A stretch of DNA of 64,000 nt from Rathayibacter sp. VKM Ac-2754 (GCF_009807095.1 NZ_WUCC01000013.1:21694-85693); one strand, 5' to 3'. Positions 47,083 to 56,557 are shown, counted from the stretch's first letter. The notes: generated by a model from the letters alone, not told the origin. Made by a program: numbers and translations.

Positions 47083-47699
47083 GCGGCGGCCTCGGTGCGG
47101 GCGCGGATCCGGTGCTCGAAGGCCCGGCAGAGCGCGTGCACCAGCACGAGCTGCGCCTCCTGCACGTTCGAGCCGTGCCCCTCGAGCGCGATCGACTCGT
47201 CGCAGGCGTCGGTCAGCGGGTTGGGCCCGTCGCCGGTCAGCGCCCAGGTGCGGGCCCCCGCGGCGCGCGCCGCCTCGGCCGCGTGCAGCAGATTGGCGCT
47301 GCGGCCGCTCGTCGAGAGCAGCACGACCACGTCGCCGGCGCGGGCGTGCGCGGTGACCTGACGCGCGAAGACGTGGTCGAAGCCGTAGTCGTTGCCGATC
47401 GCCGTGAGGCTCGACGACTCCGCGTGCAGCGAGATCGCCGAGAAGGGGATCCGGTCGCCGTCGAAGCGGCCGACGAGCTCGGCCGTGAGGTGCTGCGCCT
47501 CGGCGGCCGATCCGCCGTTGCCGGCGGCGAGCAGTCGCGCCCCCGAGTGCAGGCGGTCGGCCAGGTCGATGCCCCAGGCCGCGATGCGCTCGGAGTGGCG
47601 CTCCAGCTGCGCGACGACGTCGAGGGCGCGGGCGACGTGGTCATCGACGAGGCGCCGGGCGGCGTCCGTCGGGGTGTCGAGAACGGTGTCGAGGGTCAT
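47079..47699 (-). CDS. gmhA: Sedoheptulose-7-phosphate isomerase
   Basis: A 206-residue SIS-domain protein converting sedoheptulose-7-phosphate to manno-heptose-7-phosphate. Motifs are [24 protein letters not shown] (with the catalytic-type Glu), [21 protein letters not shown] and the C-terminal [17 protein letters not shown] with a conserved His. These resemble E. coli GmhA. It overlaps both neighbours by 4 nt within the operon. A generic phosphosugar isomerase is the alternative, but context strongly favours GmhA. Confidence 0.9.
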   Translation of the reverse strand: MTLDTVLDTPTDAARRLVDDHVARALDVVAQLERHSERIAAWGIDLADRLHSGARLLAAGNGGSAAEAQHLTAELVGRFDGDRIPFSAISLHAESSSLTAIGNDYGFDHVFARQVTAHARAGDVVVLLSTSGRSANLLHAAEAARAAGARTWALTGDGPNPLTDACDESIALEGHGSNVQEAQLVLVHALCRAFEHRIRARTEAAA

Positions 47700-48979
47700 C
47701 GTGCCGCCTTCCGGGGGAGGGGGAGTGAGGGGGCGCCGGTGAGGAGCGGTTCGGCGCCGGCGAGTGTCGAGAGGTAGGCGCGCTCGGTGTCCGCGGCGAC
47801 GCGGTCCCAGGAGTAGCGCGAGGCGACGCGCTCGCGACCCGCGGCGCCGTACGCGCGGGCGAGAGCGGGCTCGTCGATCAGAGCGGCGAGGGCGGAGGCG
47901 AGCGCCTCGGGGTCCCGCGGCGGCGCGTGCACACCGGTCACGCCGTCGACGACCGTGTCGATGAGACCGCCGACCGCGGAGGCGACGACCGGCACTCCGC
48001 ACGCCATCGCCTCGAGCGGGGTGATGCCGAACGGCTCGTACCAGGGAGCGCAGACCACGATGTCGGCCGAGCGGAGCATCGCCGGCATCTCGGTCTGCGA
48101 GAGCTGACCGACCAGGGCGACCCGGTCGGCGACTCCGAGGCTCTCGGCCACCGCGTGCAGCCGCCGGTACTCGGGGTCGGCGGCGAGCGCGTCCCCCGAG
48201 CCGGAGCCGCCGACGATGACGAGCTCGGCGTCTCGGCCGCCGGCGACGAGCAGGGCGAGGGCCTCGATCGCGTGCCCCATGCCCTTGCGCGGCACGAGAC
48301 GGCCGATGCTCATCAGCCGTGTGCGCTCGGTGCGGGGCGCGACGGGTCCGTCGGGGGTGAAGCGCTCGATGTCGACTCCGCACGGGACGATCGAGACGCC
48401 CGCGGCGGGCACGCCGAGGGCGGTCAGCTCGGCCACCTCGTCGGAGCAGGTGGCGATGATGCCGTCCGCCCGGCGGCCGACTCCCGGCTCGAGCCACTCG
48501 CGCTCGGCCGGGCTCGTGTCCTGCGCGCCCTGCTGGCGGCGCTTGACGACTCCGAGGGCGTGGAAGGTGTGCAGCACGGGGACGCGGCGGCCGGTGGCGG
48601 TCGCCACCCGCTCGGAGGCGTCGAGGGCGGCGACGCCCGACATCCAGAAGTGGCTGTGCACGAGGTCGGGCCGCTCCTGGATCCAGTCCGCCGCCAGGTC
48701 GACGGCGAAGTCGGCCATGAACGGCAGCAGGTCGTCCTTCGGCACGCGGCGCGCCGGGCCCGCGTCGATGTGCACGACCTCGACTCCGGCGGTGAAGGGG
48801 ACGCGGCGGGGGAGGGACGGGTCGTCTCGGCGGGTGTAGACCACCACGCGGTGGCCGCGGCGGGCGAGCGCCTCGGCGAGGGCCGCGACGTGCACGTTCT
48901 GCCCGCCCGCGTCGACACCGCCGAGCGTGGCCAGCGGGCTGGCGTGCTCGGACACCATCGCGATCGTGAGCGGCGTCAT
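47696..48979 (-). CDS. GT4-family glycosyltransferase
   Basis: A 427-residue GT-B glycosyltransferase. The N-terminal [48 protein letters not shown] is the sucrose-synthase/MshA-like group signature. The C-terminal donor site is [35 protein letters not shown]. Two domains are complete. It overlaps gmhA by ATGA. It probably transfers the heptose or another sugar to a cell-surface carrier; the acceptor is unknown. Confidence 0.92.
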   Translation of the reverse strand: MTPLTIAMVSEHASPLATLGGVDAGGQNVHVAALAEALARRGHRVVVYTRRDDPSLPRRVPFTAGVEVVHIDAGPARRVPKDDLLPFMADFAVDLAADWIQERPDLVHSHFWMSGVAALDASERVATATGRRVPVLHTFHALGVVKRRQQGAQDTSPAEREWLEPGVGRRADGIIATCSDEVAELTALGVPAAGVSIVPCGVDIERFTPDGPVAPRTERTRLMSIGRLVPRKGMGHAIEALALLVAGGRDAELVIVGGSGSGDALAADPEYRRLHAVAESLGVADRVALVGQLSQTEMPAMLRSADIVVCAPWYEPFGITPLEAMACGVPVVASAVGGLIDTVVDGVTGVHAPPRDPEALASALAALIDEPALARAYGAAGRERVASRYSWDRVAADTERAYLSTLAGAEPLLTGAPSLPLPRKAAR

Positions 48980-49959
48980 CGGGTGCTCCCTTGCGGGGTC
49001 GGGGTGCGGCGGGGGAGATCGGCGAGCACGGTGTCCCAGTCGCGGTGGAACCGGCCGAGCCCGTAGCGCTCGAGGGCGACCTCGCGTGCCACCGCCCCGG
49101 CGGCCATCGCCCGCTCGGGGTCGGCGATCAGCGCGCGGGCGGCGGTCGCCAGCGCGTCGAGATCGTTCGAGATCGCGCCGGCCTCGGGCGGCACGGCGCG
49201 GCCGGCCTCCGTGACGTCGAGCGCGACCACGGGCATGCCGAGATGCATCGCCTCGAGCAGCGCGAGGCCGAGCGAGGTCCAGCGGAACGGATGCAGGTAG
49301 ACGCGCCGGCGGGCGAGCGCGGCGTGCATCGCCTCGGTGCGCACGTCGCCCATCACGTTCACCTCGGCGAGCCCCGGCAGCCCGCGCAGCGCCTCGGTCT
49401 TCATGCCGAAGACGTCGAGCGGGGCGATCCGGGCGAACCGCGGCAGCAGGTCCGTCCCCGCCACCCGCCCGCGGCGGACGGGCTCGTTGACGGCGACGCC
49501 GAAGTGCGGCAGCTCGCCCGTGTAGAGCGCGCCGGGATCGTGGATGCCGTGCTCGATCACCGCGGTGGTCGTCGATCCGGTCTCCCACATCAGCGCGTTG
49601 AAGTGCGTGACGTGCACCAGGAGGAGGTCGTCGCGGTCGGCGAACGGGTGCCGGTTGTCGGGCACCTCGCCCCGCGGCGTGTTGTGCTCGACGTAGACGG
49701 CGGGCAGGTCGAGGCCGATCCGCCGGCCGAGCAGGCGCTCGGCCTCGGCGAGCTCCTCCGGTCGCTGCAGCAGCACGGCGTCGACCTCGGCGTCGCGCAG
49801 ATCGTCGGGGGCGATCTCGATCGCGTTCGGCCAGTCGCGTCCGCCGGTACCGAGGCCCCAGCCGTCGCGCTCGGGCGTCGTCGGGAGCAGGTACTGGTGG
49901 TCGCCGCGGACGAAGGCGTCCGCCCAGCCGCCGTGCACGTGCCAGAGCAGGATCCTCAT
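48976..49959 (-). CDS. GT4-like glycosyltransferase
   Basis: A 327-residue protein, [26 protein letters not shown] at the N-terminus. It has a C-terminal donor-binding region [45 protein letters not shown], as in GT4 enzymes. The N-domain carries [35 protein letters not shown]. It is embedded in the operon by 4-nt overlaps on both sides. Specificity unknown. Confidence 0.85.
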   Translation of the reverse strand: MRILLWHVHGGWADAFVRGDHQYLLPTTPERDGWGLGTGGRDWPNAIEIAPDDLRDAEVDAVLLQRPEELAEAERLLGRRIGLDLPAVYVEHNTPRGEVPDNRHPFADRDDLLLVHVTHFNALMWETGSTTTAVIEHGIHDPGALYTGELPHFGVAVNEPVRRGRVAGTDLLPRFARIAPLDVFGMKTEALRGLPGLAEVNVMGDVRTEAMHAALARRRVYLHPFRWTSLGLALLEAMHLGMPVVALDVTEAGRAVPPEAGAISNDLDALATAARALIADPERAMAAGAVAREVALERYGLGRFHRDWDTVLADLPRRTPTPQGSTR

Positions 49960-50987
49960 GCCATCGCCTCCGTCGTCGTCAGTCGCAGGGCGGCGGCGAC
50001 CGCCTCCTCGGCGCTCACCCCCGCCAGGCAGGGATGGCCGGGCACGGGGCAGACGCGCGCGCGCGAGCCCGCGCACGCCGCGTGCTGGTCGCCGAGCAGC
50101 GCGACGGGCACGCCGTAGGGCGCCCAGCGCACCGCGGGGACGACGGGCGCGAAGAGGCTGACCACCGGAGTGCCGACCGCCGCGGCGAGGTGCGCGGGGC
50201 CGGTGTTGCCGCAGATCACGACGGAGGCTCCCGCGAGCACCTCGGCGGCGCCCGCGAAGTCGGTGGCTCCGCCCAGGTCGATGCCGCGACTCCCCGCGAC
50301 CCGGGCGGTCAGCGCGCGCTCGCCCGGGCCTCCGGTGACGGCGACCGTCCAGCCCGCGTCCGCGAGGAGCTCGACGGCGCTCGCCGCGTTCTCCGCGGGC
50401 CACGCGCGGGCGGGCACGGCCGCTCCGGGATGCACGACCACGTAGGGCCCGACTCCGTCGAGCTGCGCGGGGAGGCGACCCTCGCGGCGCACTCGGAGGC
50501 GTCCGTCGTCACCGGCGGGCAGGGCGAACCCGGCCGCCGCGGCGATGGCGAGGGCGCGCTCCGGCTCCGGCTGGTCCTCCTCGAGCGTCTCGCCCGGCAC
50601 GAGGCGCACGTCGAGCAGCGCACCGGCGAAGTCGACGGAGGCGCCCGAGATGCGGGCGACGCCTGCCAGGCGCAGCAGCAGGGCGAGCGGCAGCGGCGAC
50701 TGGTGGAACGAGGTGAGGATCACGGCCTCGTCGGGCGAGAACTCCCGCACGATCGCGGTGAGCTCCTCGACCAGGGCGGCGTCGACCGGCCTGGAGGCGT
50801 CGCCGATCCACGGGCACGACCAGGTGCGCACCGAGGCGGGGCCGGGCAGGAGGGCGCCGGCGGGCGCACCCTGCGGGCCGCACAGCAGCAGCACCTCGGC
50901 GTCCGCCGCGATCGCACGGACGGCGGGACCGCAGAGCAGGACGTCGCCGGCGCTGTCGAGGCGGGCGACGAGCACGCGGCGCGTCAC
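49956..50987 (-). CDS. GT9-family glycosyltransferase (heptosyltransferase-like)
   Basis: A 343-residue GT9 enzyme. The N-domain begins [28 protein letters not shown], with the GD of the acceptor loop. The C-domain has [25 protein letters not shown] and the donor-site [25 protein letters not shown] short C-terminal cysteine pair occurs ([19 protein letters not shown]). The GTG start overlaps the stop of gmhB (GTGA). It is a candidate heptosyltransferase using the ADP-heptose made by its neighbours. Confidence 0.9.
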   Translation of the reverse strand: MTRRVLVARLDSAGDVLLCGPAVRAIAADAEVLLLCGPQGAPAGALLPGPASVRTWSCPWIGDASRPVDAALVEELTAIVREFSPDEAVILTSFHQSPLPLALLLRLAGVARISGASVDFAGALLDVRLVPGETLEEDQPEPERALAIAAAAGFALPAGDDGRLRVRREGRLPAQLDGVGPYVVVHPGAAVPARAWPAENAASAVELLADAGWTVAVTGGPGERALTARVAGSRGIDLGGATDFAGAAEVLAGASVVICGNTGPAHLAAAVGTPVVSLFAPVVPAVRWAPYGVPVALLGDQHAACAGSRARVCPVPGHPCLAGVSAEEAVAAALRLTTTEAMA

Positions 50988-51565
50988 TCCGACTCCCCGT
51001 CCGGCTGCATGGCGAGCAGCAGCTCGACCGCCTCGAGGAGGGTCGCCGCGCGCAGCGGTGCGGCGGCCACCTCGTCGGCGAGGGTGATCGGAGTCGGCAC
51101 GATCACTCCGCGGGCTCCCGCGGCGACAGCGGCCCCGACGTCGGCACCGATGTCGCCGATCACGGCGAGGGAGTCGGCCGGCAGACCGAGCGCGTCGGCT
51201 GCGCCGAGCACCATCCCGGGGGCGGGCTTCCGGCAGTCGCAGCCGTCCTCGGGTCCGTGCGGGCAGAGCATCCAGACGTCGAAGCCGCCGAAGAGCTCGT
51301 CGACCCGCGCGTTCACGGCGTCGGCCTGCGCGCGGTCGATGATGCCGCGGGCGATGCCCGACTGATTGGTGACGACTCCGAGGGCCAGCCCCGCCTCGCG
51401 AGCGCGCGCCACCGCGTCGAGCGCGGTCGGCATCGGCTCGACCTTCGAGGCGTCGCCGTTGTACGGCACGTCGACCACGAGGGTCGCGTCGCGATCGAAG
51501 AGGATCCCGCGCAGCGGCGGCGCCGGGCGGCGTCGGCCGGGGGAGGTGCTCAGGGAGGCGTTCAC
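50984..51565 (-). CDS. gmhB: D,D-heptose 1,7-bisphosphate phosphatase
   Basis: A 193-residue HAD phosphatase. Motif I is FDRDATLVVD (Asp24, Asp26; the usual DGT is DAT). Motif II is VVTNQSGIARG. The zinc loop typical of GmhB, CPHGPEDGCDCRKPAPGMV (Cys101, His103, Cys109, Cys111), is intact, and motif IV is VIGDIGADVGAAVAAGA. It is the first gene of the seven-gene operon. The GTG start at 51565 lies 9 nt from a sigma-F-like -10. Confidence 0.9.
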   Translation of the reverse strand: MNASLSTSPGRRRPAPPLRGILFDRDATLVVDVPYNGDASKVEPMPTALDAVARAREAGLALGVVTNQSGIARGIIDRAQADAVNARVDELFGGFDVWMLCPHGPEDGCDCRKPAPGMVLGAADALGLPADSLAVIGDIGADVGAAVAAGARGVIVPTPITLADEVAAAPLRAATLLEAVELLLAMQPDGESE

Positions 51566-51574
51566 CTTCTCCTC

Positions 51575-51600
51575 GTACCCCTCTCCATGGGGTCGTAAAC
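51575..51600 (-). promoter_or_regulatory. Sigma-F/B-like promoter of the gmhB operon
   Basis: On the minus strand GTTT (51600-51597), a 16-nt spacer and GGGTAC (51580-51575), an exact match to the general-stress consensus. It is only 9 nt from the GTG of gmhB, so the transcript would be almost leaderless. Confidence 0.65.
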
Positions 51601-51655
51601 CGGAGGGAGGAGAACTGCTCCCCGTCGGGCGCGTCGGCCGCGTCGGGCGCCGCGC

Positions 51656-51680
51656 GTCTGAGGCGGCGCGGGCGGGGTAC
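51656..51680 (+). promoter_or_regulatory. Sigma-F/B-like promoter of the third GT9 gene
   Basis: GTCT (51656-51659), a 15-nt spacer, and GGGTAC (51675-51680). It has the same spacing and -35 variant as the ALDH promoter. A GAAGGAGG ribosome site then precedes the GTG at 51707. Confidence 0.6.
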
Positions 51681-51706
51681 GGGACCCGCGACAGGAAGGA
51701 GGCGCC

Positions 51707-52729
51707 GTGCGCGCTCTCACCGATCCCGACGGAACCCCCGAGATCCTCGCGCTGCGGGCGCTCAAGCTGGGCGACCTCCTCGTCGCCGTCCCGGCGCTGC
51801 GAGCGCTTCGCCGAGGCTTCCCCGAGCACCGGCTGATCCTCGCCACGACCCCGTGGCTCGAGCCGATCGTCGATCTCGTCGAGGGCCTCGACGCGCTGGT
51901 CCCGACGCTGCGCGGTCTCGACGACCCGCTGCCGGTCGCGCCGCACCGCATCGACCTGGCGGTCAACCTCCACGGCAACGGCCCGGAGTCGCGCGACGCG
52001 CTCACCGCGCTCGTCCCGCAGCGCACCCTCGAGTTCCGCGTCCCCGCACTCGATCCCGACGCAGGTCCCCACGACCCGCGGCCGCTCTGGATCGACGGCG
52101 AGCTCGAGAGAGCCCGCTGGGCCCGCCTGGTGAACTCGATCGGCCTCGACGCCGATCCCGAGGAGGTCGCGATCGCCGTCCCGGAGGCGCCCGCCCCGGT
52201 CGCCGGTGCCGCCGTGGTGCACATCGGCGCCTTCTACGGCTCGCGCGAGTGGCCGGAGGAGCGCTTCGCCGCGGTCGCGCAGGAGCTCGCCCGCCAGGGC
52301 CACCGCGTCGTCTACACCGGAGGCGCGAACGAGCGCGACCGCGCGCGCCGCATCGCCGAGCGCGCCGGCGTCGGCGAGGTGCTCGCCGGAGCGATCGACC
52401 TGACGGAGTTCGCCGCGGTGGTCGCCGCCGCCGAGGTCGTCGTGACGGTCGACACCGGTGCCGCGCACCTCGCCTCCGCCTACGGGATCCCCTCGGTGGT
52501 GATCTTCGGACCGGCGCCGCCCGAGGCCTGGGGTCCGCCCGTCTCGGGCCCGCACGTGGTGCTGACCGACGCCTCGCTCCGCCGCGGCGACGTCTTCTCG
52601 GCCGAGCCCGACCCGGCCCTGCTCGCCGTGCAGGTCGAGGACGTGCTCGCCGCCCTGGCGTCGCTGCCCTCGCGTGCCGAGGCGCACCTCAGGCGGTCCG
52701 CAGGGTCTCGGTCGAGCGCACGGGAGTGA
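51707..52729 (+). CDS. GT9-family glycosyltransferase (heptosyltransferase-like)
   Basis: A 340-residue GT9 enzyme. The N-terminus ILALRALKLGDLLVAVPALRALRRGFPEHRLILATTPWLEPIV carries the acceptor-loop GD. The donor part is GAAVVHIGAFYGSREWPEERFAAVAQEL and VVTVDTGAAHLASAYGIPSVVIFGPAPPEAWGP. It is divergent from the gmhB operon and convergent with the sigma gene, whose 3' end it overlaps by 41 bp. It is the third GT9 in the locus. Confidence 0.9.
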   Translation: MRALTDPDGTPEILALRALKLGDLLVAVPALRALRRGFPEHRLILATTPWLEPIVDLVEGLDALVPTLRGLDDPLPVAPHRIDLAVNLHGNGPESRDALTALVPQRTLEFRVPALDPDAGPHDPRPLWIDGELERARWARLVNSIGLDADPEEVAIAVPEAPAPVAGAAVVHIGAFYGSREWPEERFAAVAQELARQGHRVVYTGGANERDRARRIAERAGVGEVLAGAIDLTEFAAVVAAAEVVVTVDTGAAHLASAYGIPSVVIFGPAPPEAWGPPVSGPHVVLTDASLRRGDVFSAEPDPALLAVQVEDVLAALASLPSRAEAHLRRSAGSRSSARE

Positions 52730-53582
52730 CGCGGGCCCGGCGCTCGCGCTCCGGAGCGCCGAGGGTCTCGGCGAGCTGAGCGAGGGTGCGGCGCTGCAGG
52801 CGCGAGACCTGCATCTGCGTCGTGCCCAGCTCGTCCGCGATCTGCTGCTGGGTCATCTCGTCGACGAAGCGCATCCGCAGCAGCTCCTGCTGGCCCTCCT
52901 CGAGCAGCCCGAGCGCCTCGGCCAGGCCGTGCCGGCGCTCGATCGCGGACAACCGCTCGTCGTCGCCGCCGAGCGTCTCCGCCAGGCGCACCCCGGCCTC
53001 GCCGACCGTCTCGTCGAGCGAGAGGGGATGCCCGGCCGAGCGCGCGTCGGTGACCTCGCTCACCTCGACCCCGAGCCGCCGGGCGACCTCGTCGTCGGAC
53101 GGGTGGCGGCCGAGCTCCTGCGCCAGCTCCTCGGCGACCGCGTTCGTGCGGCGGTGCAGCTCCTGCACGGTCCGGGGCGGGCGGATCATCCAGCCCAGGT
53201 CGCGGAGGTGGCGCTTGAGCTCCCCGGTGATGGTCGGCACCGCGAAGGCGGCGAAGCTGTCGCCGCGGTCGGGCGTGAAGCGCTGCGAGGCCTTGACCAG
53301 ACCGACGTAGGCGACCTGGCGCAGGTCCGACCAGTCGCCGCCGGCCTGCGATCCCGATGTCTGCCCGCTTCCGCGCGAGATGCGGCGGGCCATGGCCTCG
53401 GCCAGGCCCAGATGGTCGAGCACGATGCGCTCCCGGATGCGGTCGGCCTCCGCCTGCTCGACCGCGGCGGCCCGGCGGAACAGCGAGAGGGTGCGGGCGT
53501 CCTTCTCCTCCCGGGCCGACTCCGAGAGCGCAGCCGGGCGAGCATCGAGACGGCGCTCGGCAGCGAGATCGGTCAGGCTCAT
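52689..53582 (-). CDS. SigB/SigF-family RNA polymerase sigma factor
   Basis: A 297-residue sigma-70 group 3 factor. Region 2 includes HLGLAEAMARRISR...DLRQVAYVGLVKASQRFTPDRGDSFAAFAVPTITGELKRHLRDLGWMIRPPR, with the PTI.GE.KR.LRD..W..R.PR signature of the SigB/F/G group. Region 3 is QELHRRTNAVAEELAQELGRHPSDDEVARRLGV. Region 4 is RMRFVDEMTQQQIADELGTTQMQVSRLQRRTL. No anti-sigma or anti-anti-sigma gene adjoins it. It is the obvious candidate to read the GTTT/GTCT-GGGTAC promoters of the heptose locus. Confidence 0.95.
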   Translation of the reverse strand: MSLTDLAAERRLDARPAALSESAREEKDARTLSLFRRAAAVEQAEADRIRERIVLDHLGLAEAMARRISRGSGQTSGSQAGGDWSDLRQVAYVGLVKASQRFTPDRGDSFAAFAVPTITGELKRHLRDLGWMIRPPRTVQELHRRTNAVAEELAQELGRHPSDDEVARRLGVEVSEVTDARSAGHPLSLDETVGEAGVRLAETLGGDDERLSAIERRHGLAEALGLLEEGQQELLRMRFVDEMTQQQIADELGTTQMQVSRLQRRTLAQLAETLGAPERERRARVTPVRSTETLRTA

Positions 53583-53874
53583 GCGGGCGCCTTTCGGGGG
53601 TCTCTTTCGGAGGTCTGAGGTCGTGGTCGGCGGTCCTCACACCGCGAGGAGAAGCTCTCGGCCCAGAGCACCACTGCTCCTGCCCGAAAGGCAGTCCATT
53701 GACGCCGAGCACTGCTTCGCGCTAGGGCGTGGTGAACACGAGACCGCCGTCGCGAGCACGATCGGGCCGAGCGGAGCACGCGGGATCGTGTTCCACACGC
53801 CCTCGGGCCGCCGGCCGGGTCGCAGGCCCCGCCCGGGGCGCCGGGCGGCTCGACGCGGATAGAATCGGACCCGT

Positions 53875-55416
53875 ATGTCTGAGCTCACTTCCCCCCTGGA
53901 TCGCGCACCCGACGCGCACCCGTTCACCACCGCGACCGGCAGCGACGTCCGCGTCCGGTTCTGCCCGTCGCCCACCGGGACGCCGCACGTCGGCCTCATC
54001 CGCACCGCCCTGTTCAACTGGGCCTACGCGCGGCACACCGGAGGCACGTTCGTGTTCCGCATCGAGGACACCGACGCCGCGCGCGACAGCGAGGAGAGCG
54101 TCGAGCAGATCCTCGACGCTCTGCGCTGGCTGAAGCTCGACTGGGACGAGGGCGTCGGGGTCGGCGGCCCGCACGGCCCGTACCGCCAGTCCGAGCGCAG
54201 CGACGTCTACCTCGACGTGATCGAGCGCCTCCTCGCCTCGGGCCACCTCTACGAGAGCTACTCCAGCGCCGAGGAGATCGACGCCCGCAACGAGGCGGCC
54301 GGCCGCGCGAAGCAGCACGGCTACGACAACTTCGATCGCGGCCTCACCGAGGAGCAGCGCGCGGCCTTCCGCGCCGAGGGCCGGCAGCCCGCGCTCCGCC
54401 TCCGCGTCCCCGACGCCGACCTGTCGTTCGACGACCTGGTCCGCGGCCCGATCACGTTCCCCGCCGGGTCGTTCAGCGACTTCGTCGTCGTGCGCCCCAA
54501 CGGCCAGCCGCTCTACACGCTCGTGAACCCGGTCGACGACGCGATGATGCAGATCACGCACGTTCTCCGCGGCGAGGACATCCTGCCCTCCACCGCCCGG
54601 CAGATCGCGCTGTACCACGCGCTCATCGACATCGGAGTGACCACCTTCGTGCCGCGCTTCGGCCACCTCCCCTACGTGATGGGCGACGGGAACAAGAAGC
54701 TCTCGAAGCGCGAACCGTCCTCGAACCTGTTCCACCACCGCGACCGCGGCTTCATCCCCGAGGGCCTGGTCAACTACCTGGCGCTGCTCGGCTGGTCTCT
54801 GACGCACGACCGCGACGTGTTCTCGATCGACGAGATGATCGCCGCGTTCGACGTCGCCGACGTGAACCCCAACCCGGCCCGCTTCGACCTCAAGAAGGCG
54901 GAGTCGATCAACGGCGACCACATCCGCCTCCTCGCCGTCGACGACTTCACCGAGCGGACGGTGCCCTACCTGATCGCCGCGGGAGTCCTCGCCGGCGAGC
55001 CCACCGCCGAGCAGCGCGGCGTGCTCGACGCCGCGGCACCGCTGGTGCAGGAGCGCATCGGACTGCTGGGCGAGGCTCCCGGCATGCTCGGCTTCCTGTT
55101 CACCACCGCCGACGCGCTCGAGTACGACGAGGACGCGCTGAAGGGTCTGCCCGCGAACGCCGGAGAGGTGCTCGCCGCCTCCGTCGGCGCCCTCGAGCTC
55201 GTGCCGGAGGGGGAGTGGCTGACCGCGTCGGTGCAGGAGGCGCTCGCGTCGGCCCTCATCGAGGGGCTCGGGCTCAAGCCGCGCATCGCCTACGGCCCGC
55301 TGCGCACGGCGATCTCGGGCCGCCGGGTGTCGCCTCCGCTGTTCGAGTCGATGGAGATCCTCGGCAAGGCCGAGTCGATCGCCCGCCTCGTGCGTCTCTC
55401 CTCCCGGCTCGCCTGA
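53875..55416 (+). CDS. gltX: Glutamyl-tRNA synthetase
   Basis: A 513-residue class I aminoacyl-tRNA synthetase. The HIGH-like site is [26 protein letters not shown] and the KMSKS-like site is [16 protein letters not shown]. The C-terminal anticodon-binding domain is complete. TAGAAT (53860-53865) sits 9 nt before the ATG, so the leader is nearly absent. The 293-bp upstream gap shows no further gene. It lies at the right border of the segment separating it from FAH. Confidence 0.97.
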   Translation: MSELTSPLDRAPDAHPFTTATGSDVRVRFCPSPTGTPHVGLIRTALFNWAYARHTGGTFVFRIEDTDAARDSEESVEQILDALRWLKLDWDEGVGVGGPHGPYRQSERSDVYLDVIERLLASGHLYESYSSAEEIDARNEAAGRAKQHGYDNFDRGLTEEQRAAFRAEGRQPALRLRVPDADLSFDDLVRGPITFPAGSFSDFVVVRPNGQPLYTLVNPVDDAMMQITHVLRGEDILPSTARQIALYHALIDIGVTTFVPRFGHLPYVMGDGNKKLSKREPSSNLFHHRDRGFIPEGLVNYLALLGWSLTHDRDVFSIDEMIAAFDVADVNPNPARFDLKKAESINGDHIRLLAVDDFTERTVPYLIAAGVLAGEPTAEQRGVLDAAAPLVQERIGLLGEAPGMLGFLFTTADALEYDEDALKGLPANAGEVLAASVGALELVPEGEWLTASVQEALASALIEGLGLKPRIAYGPLRTAISGRRVSPPLFESMEILGKAESIARLVRLSSRLA

Positions 55417-55418
55417 CC

Positions 55419-56411
55419 ATGGGCGAGGCAGTGGGAGGCCGGTACGACGTCGTCGTGATCGGCGCGGGCCCCGCGGGGCTCTCGGCGTCGCTCAACCTCG
55501 TGCGCGCGCGGCGCAGCGTGCTGCTGCTCGACGCGAATCGCCCTCGCAACGCGGCGACGCTGCACTCGCACGGCTTCATCACGCGCGACGGCATCTCGCC
55601 GCTCGAGCTGCGTCGCCTCGGCCGCGAGGAGTTCGACCGCTACGACGCCGCCGAGGTGCACAACTGCCTGGTCACCTCGGTCGAGCGCTCGGGAGGCGAG
55701 TTCGTGGTCTCCGCCCGGGGCGTCCGCGGCTCGGCCGACCGCCGCGTGATCGCGACCGCCGTCGTGGTGGCCGGCGGCCTCACCGAGCGGCTGCCGTCGC
55801 TGCCGAGCGTGCGCGCCTACTACGGCACCGCGGTGCACAGCTGCATGGAGTGCGACGGCTTCGAGAAGGCCGACGAGCCGCTCGCCCTGATCGGCGAGAC
55901 CGACGACCTCGCCGAGCGCGCCATGCTGCTCTCGCAGTGGTCGACCGATCTGATCGTCTTCACCAACGGCATCGGAGTGGTCAGCGACGCCGACGAGTCC
56001 CTGCTCGGCTCGATCGGCGTGCGCGTCGAGCGCCGCCCGGTGGTCGACCTGGTGGGGGAGCGAGCCCGGATGACCGGCGTCGCCCTGGCCGACGGAGACG
56101 TGGTTCCGCGCTCCGGCGCGTTCGTCCGTCCCGTCTGGGTGCCGATGCTCGACTACCTCGACGCCGCAGGTCCCGAGCGCGACGCCGAGGGCTTCCTCCG
56201 CGTCGACGCCGGCGGCCGCACCTCGGTGCCCGGGCTCTACGCCGCGGGCGAGGTGACCGCCCCCGGCCCGCAGCAGCTGATCGTCGCCGCCGGCTCCGGC
56301 GCCCAGGTCGCGTCGGCCCTCAACCGCGACCTCGTGCGGGCCCGCCTCGGCGAGGCCGCCCCGGAGGCGGAGCACCTCGCGATCCCCGATTTGAGCAGCG
56401 TGCGCCCGTAG
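55419..56411 (+). CDS. Thioredoxin reductase-like NAD(P)/FAD oxidoreductase
   Basis: A 330-residue flavoprotein. The FAD site is DVVVIGAGPAGLSASLNLVRARRSVLLLDANRPRN. The redox pair occurs in SCMECDGFEKADEPLALIG (CxxC, as in CATCDG). The C-terminal FAD-binding motif is VPGLYAAGEVTAPGPQQLIVAAGSGAQVA. It lacks the usual GGGDSA pyridine-site consensus, where GETDDLAERA is found, so it may be a low-Mr TrxR paralogue rather than the housekeeping enzyme. It starts 2 nt after the gltX stop. Confidence 0.88.
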   Translation: MGEAVGGRYDVVVIGAGPAGLSASLNLVRARRSVLLLDANRPRNAATLHSHGFITRDGISPLELRRLGREEFDRYDAAEVHNCLVTSVERSGGEFVVSARGVRGSADRRVIATAVVVAGGLTERLPSLPSVRAYYGTAVHSCMECDGFEKADEPLALIGETDDLAERAMLLSQWSTDLIVFTNGIGVVSDADESLLGSIGVRVERRPVVDLVGERARMTGVALADGDVVPRSGAFVRPVWVPMLDYLDAAGPERDAEGFLRVDAGGRTSVPGLYAAGEVTAPGPQQLIVAAGSGAQVASALNRDLVRARLGEAAPEAEHLAIPDLSSVRP

Positions 56412-56419
56412 GGTACTGT
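56391..56419 (+). promoter_or_regulatory. Promoter of tRNA-Gln
   Basis: TTGAGC (56391-56396), 17 bp, TACTGT (56414-56419). It partly overlaps the 3' end of the preceding gene and lies about 65 bp before the tRNA. Confidence 0.55.
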
Positions 56420-56485
56420 CGTCTCTCGGCGCTGGAACTCGTTCCGGCCGCCGCCTGGTCTCCCGGCTCATCCCGGGATGATCAT

Positions 56486-56557
56486 TGGGGTATGGTGTAA
56501 TTGGCAACACGGCTGATTCTGGTTCAGTTGTTCTTGGTTCGAGTCCAGGTACCCCAG
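56486..56557 (+). tRNA. tRNA-Gln (anticodon CTG)
   Basis: 72 nt. The acceptor stem TGGGGTA pairs with TACCCCA, the anticodon loop is TTCTGGT (anticodon CTG) and the T loop is TTCGAGT. The discriminator is G. A tRNA-Gln near gltX is common in actinobacteria. Confidence 0.95.

Noticed and set aside
37319..53874. The inserted segment as a prophage or integrative element
   Set aside because: No integrase, att duplication, phage structural gene or relaxase was found, and tRNA-Gln lies beyond gltX rather than at the border.
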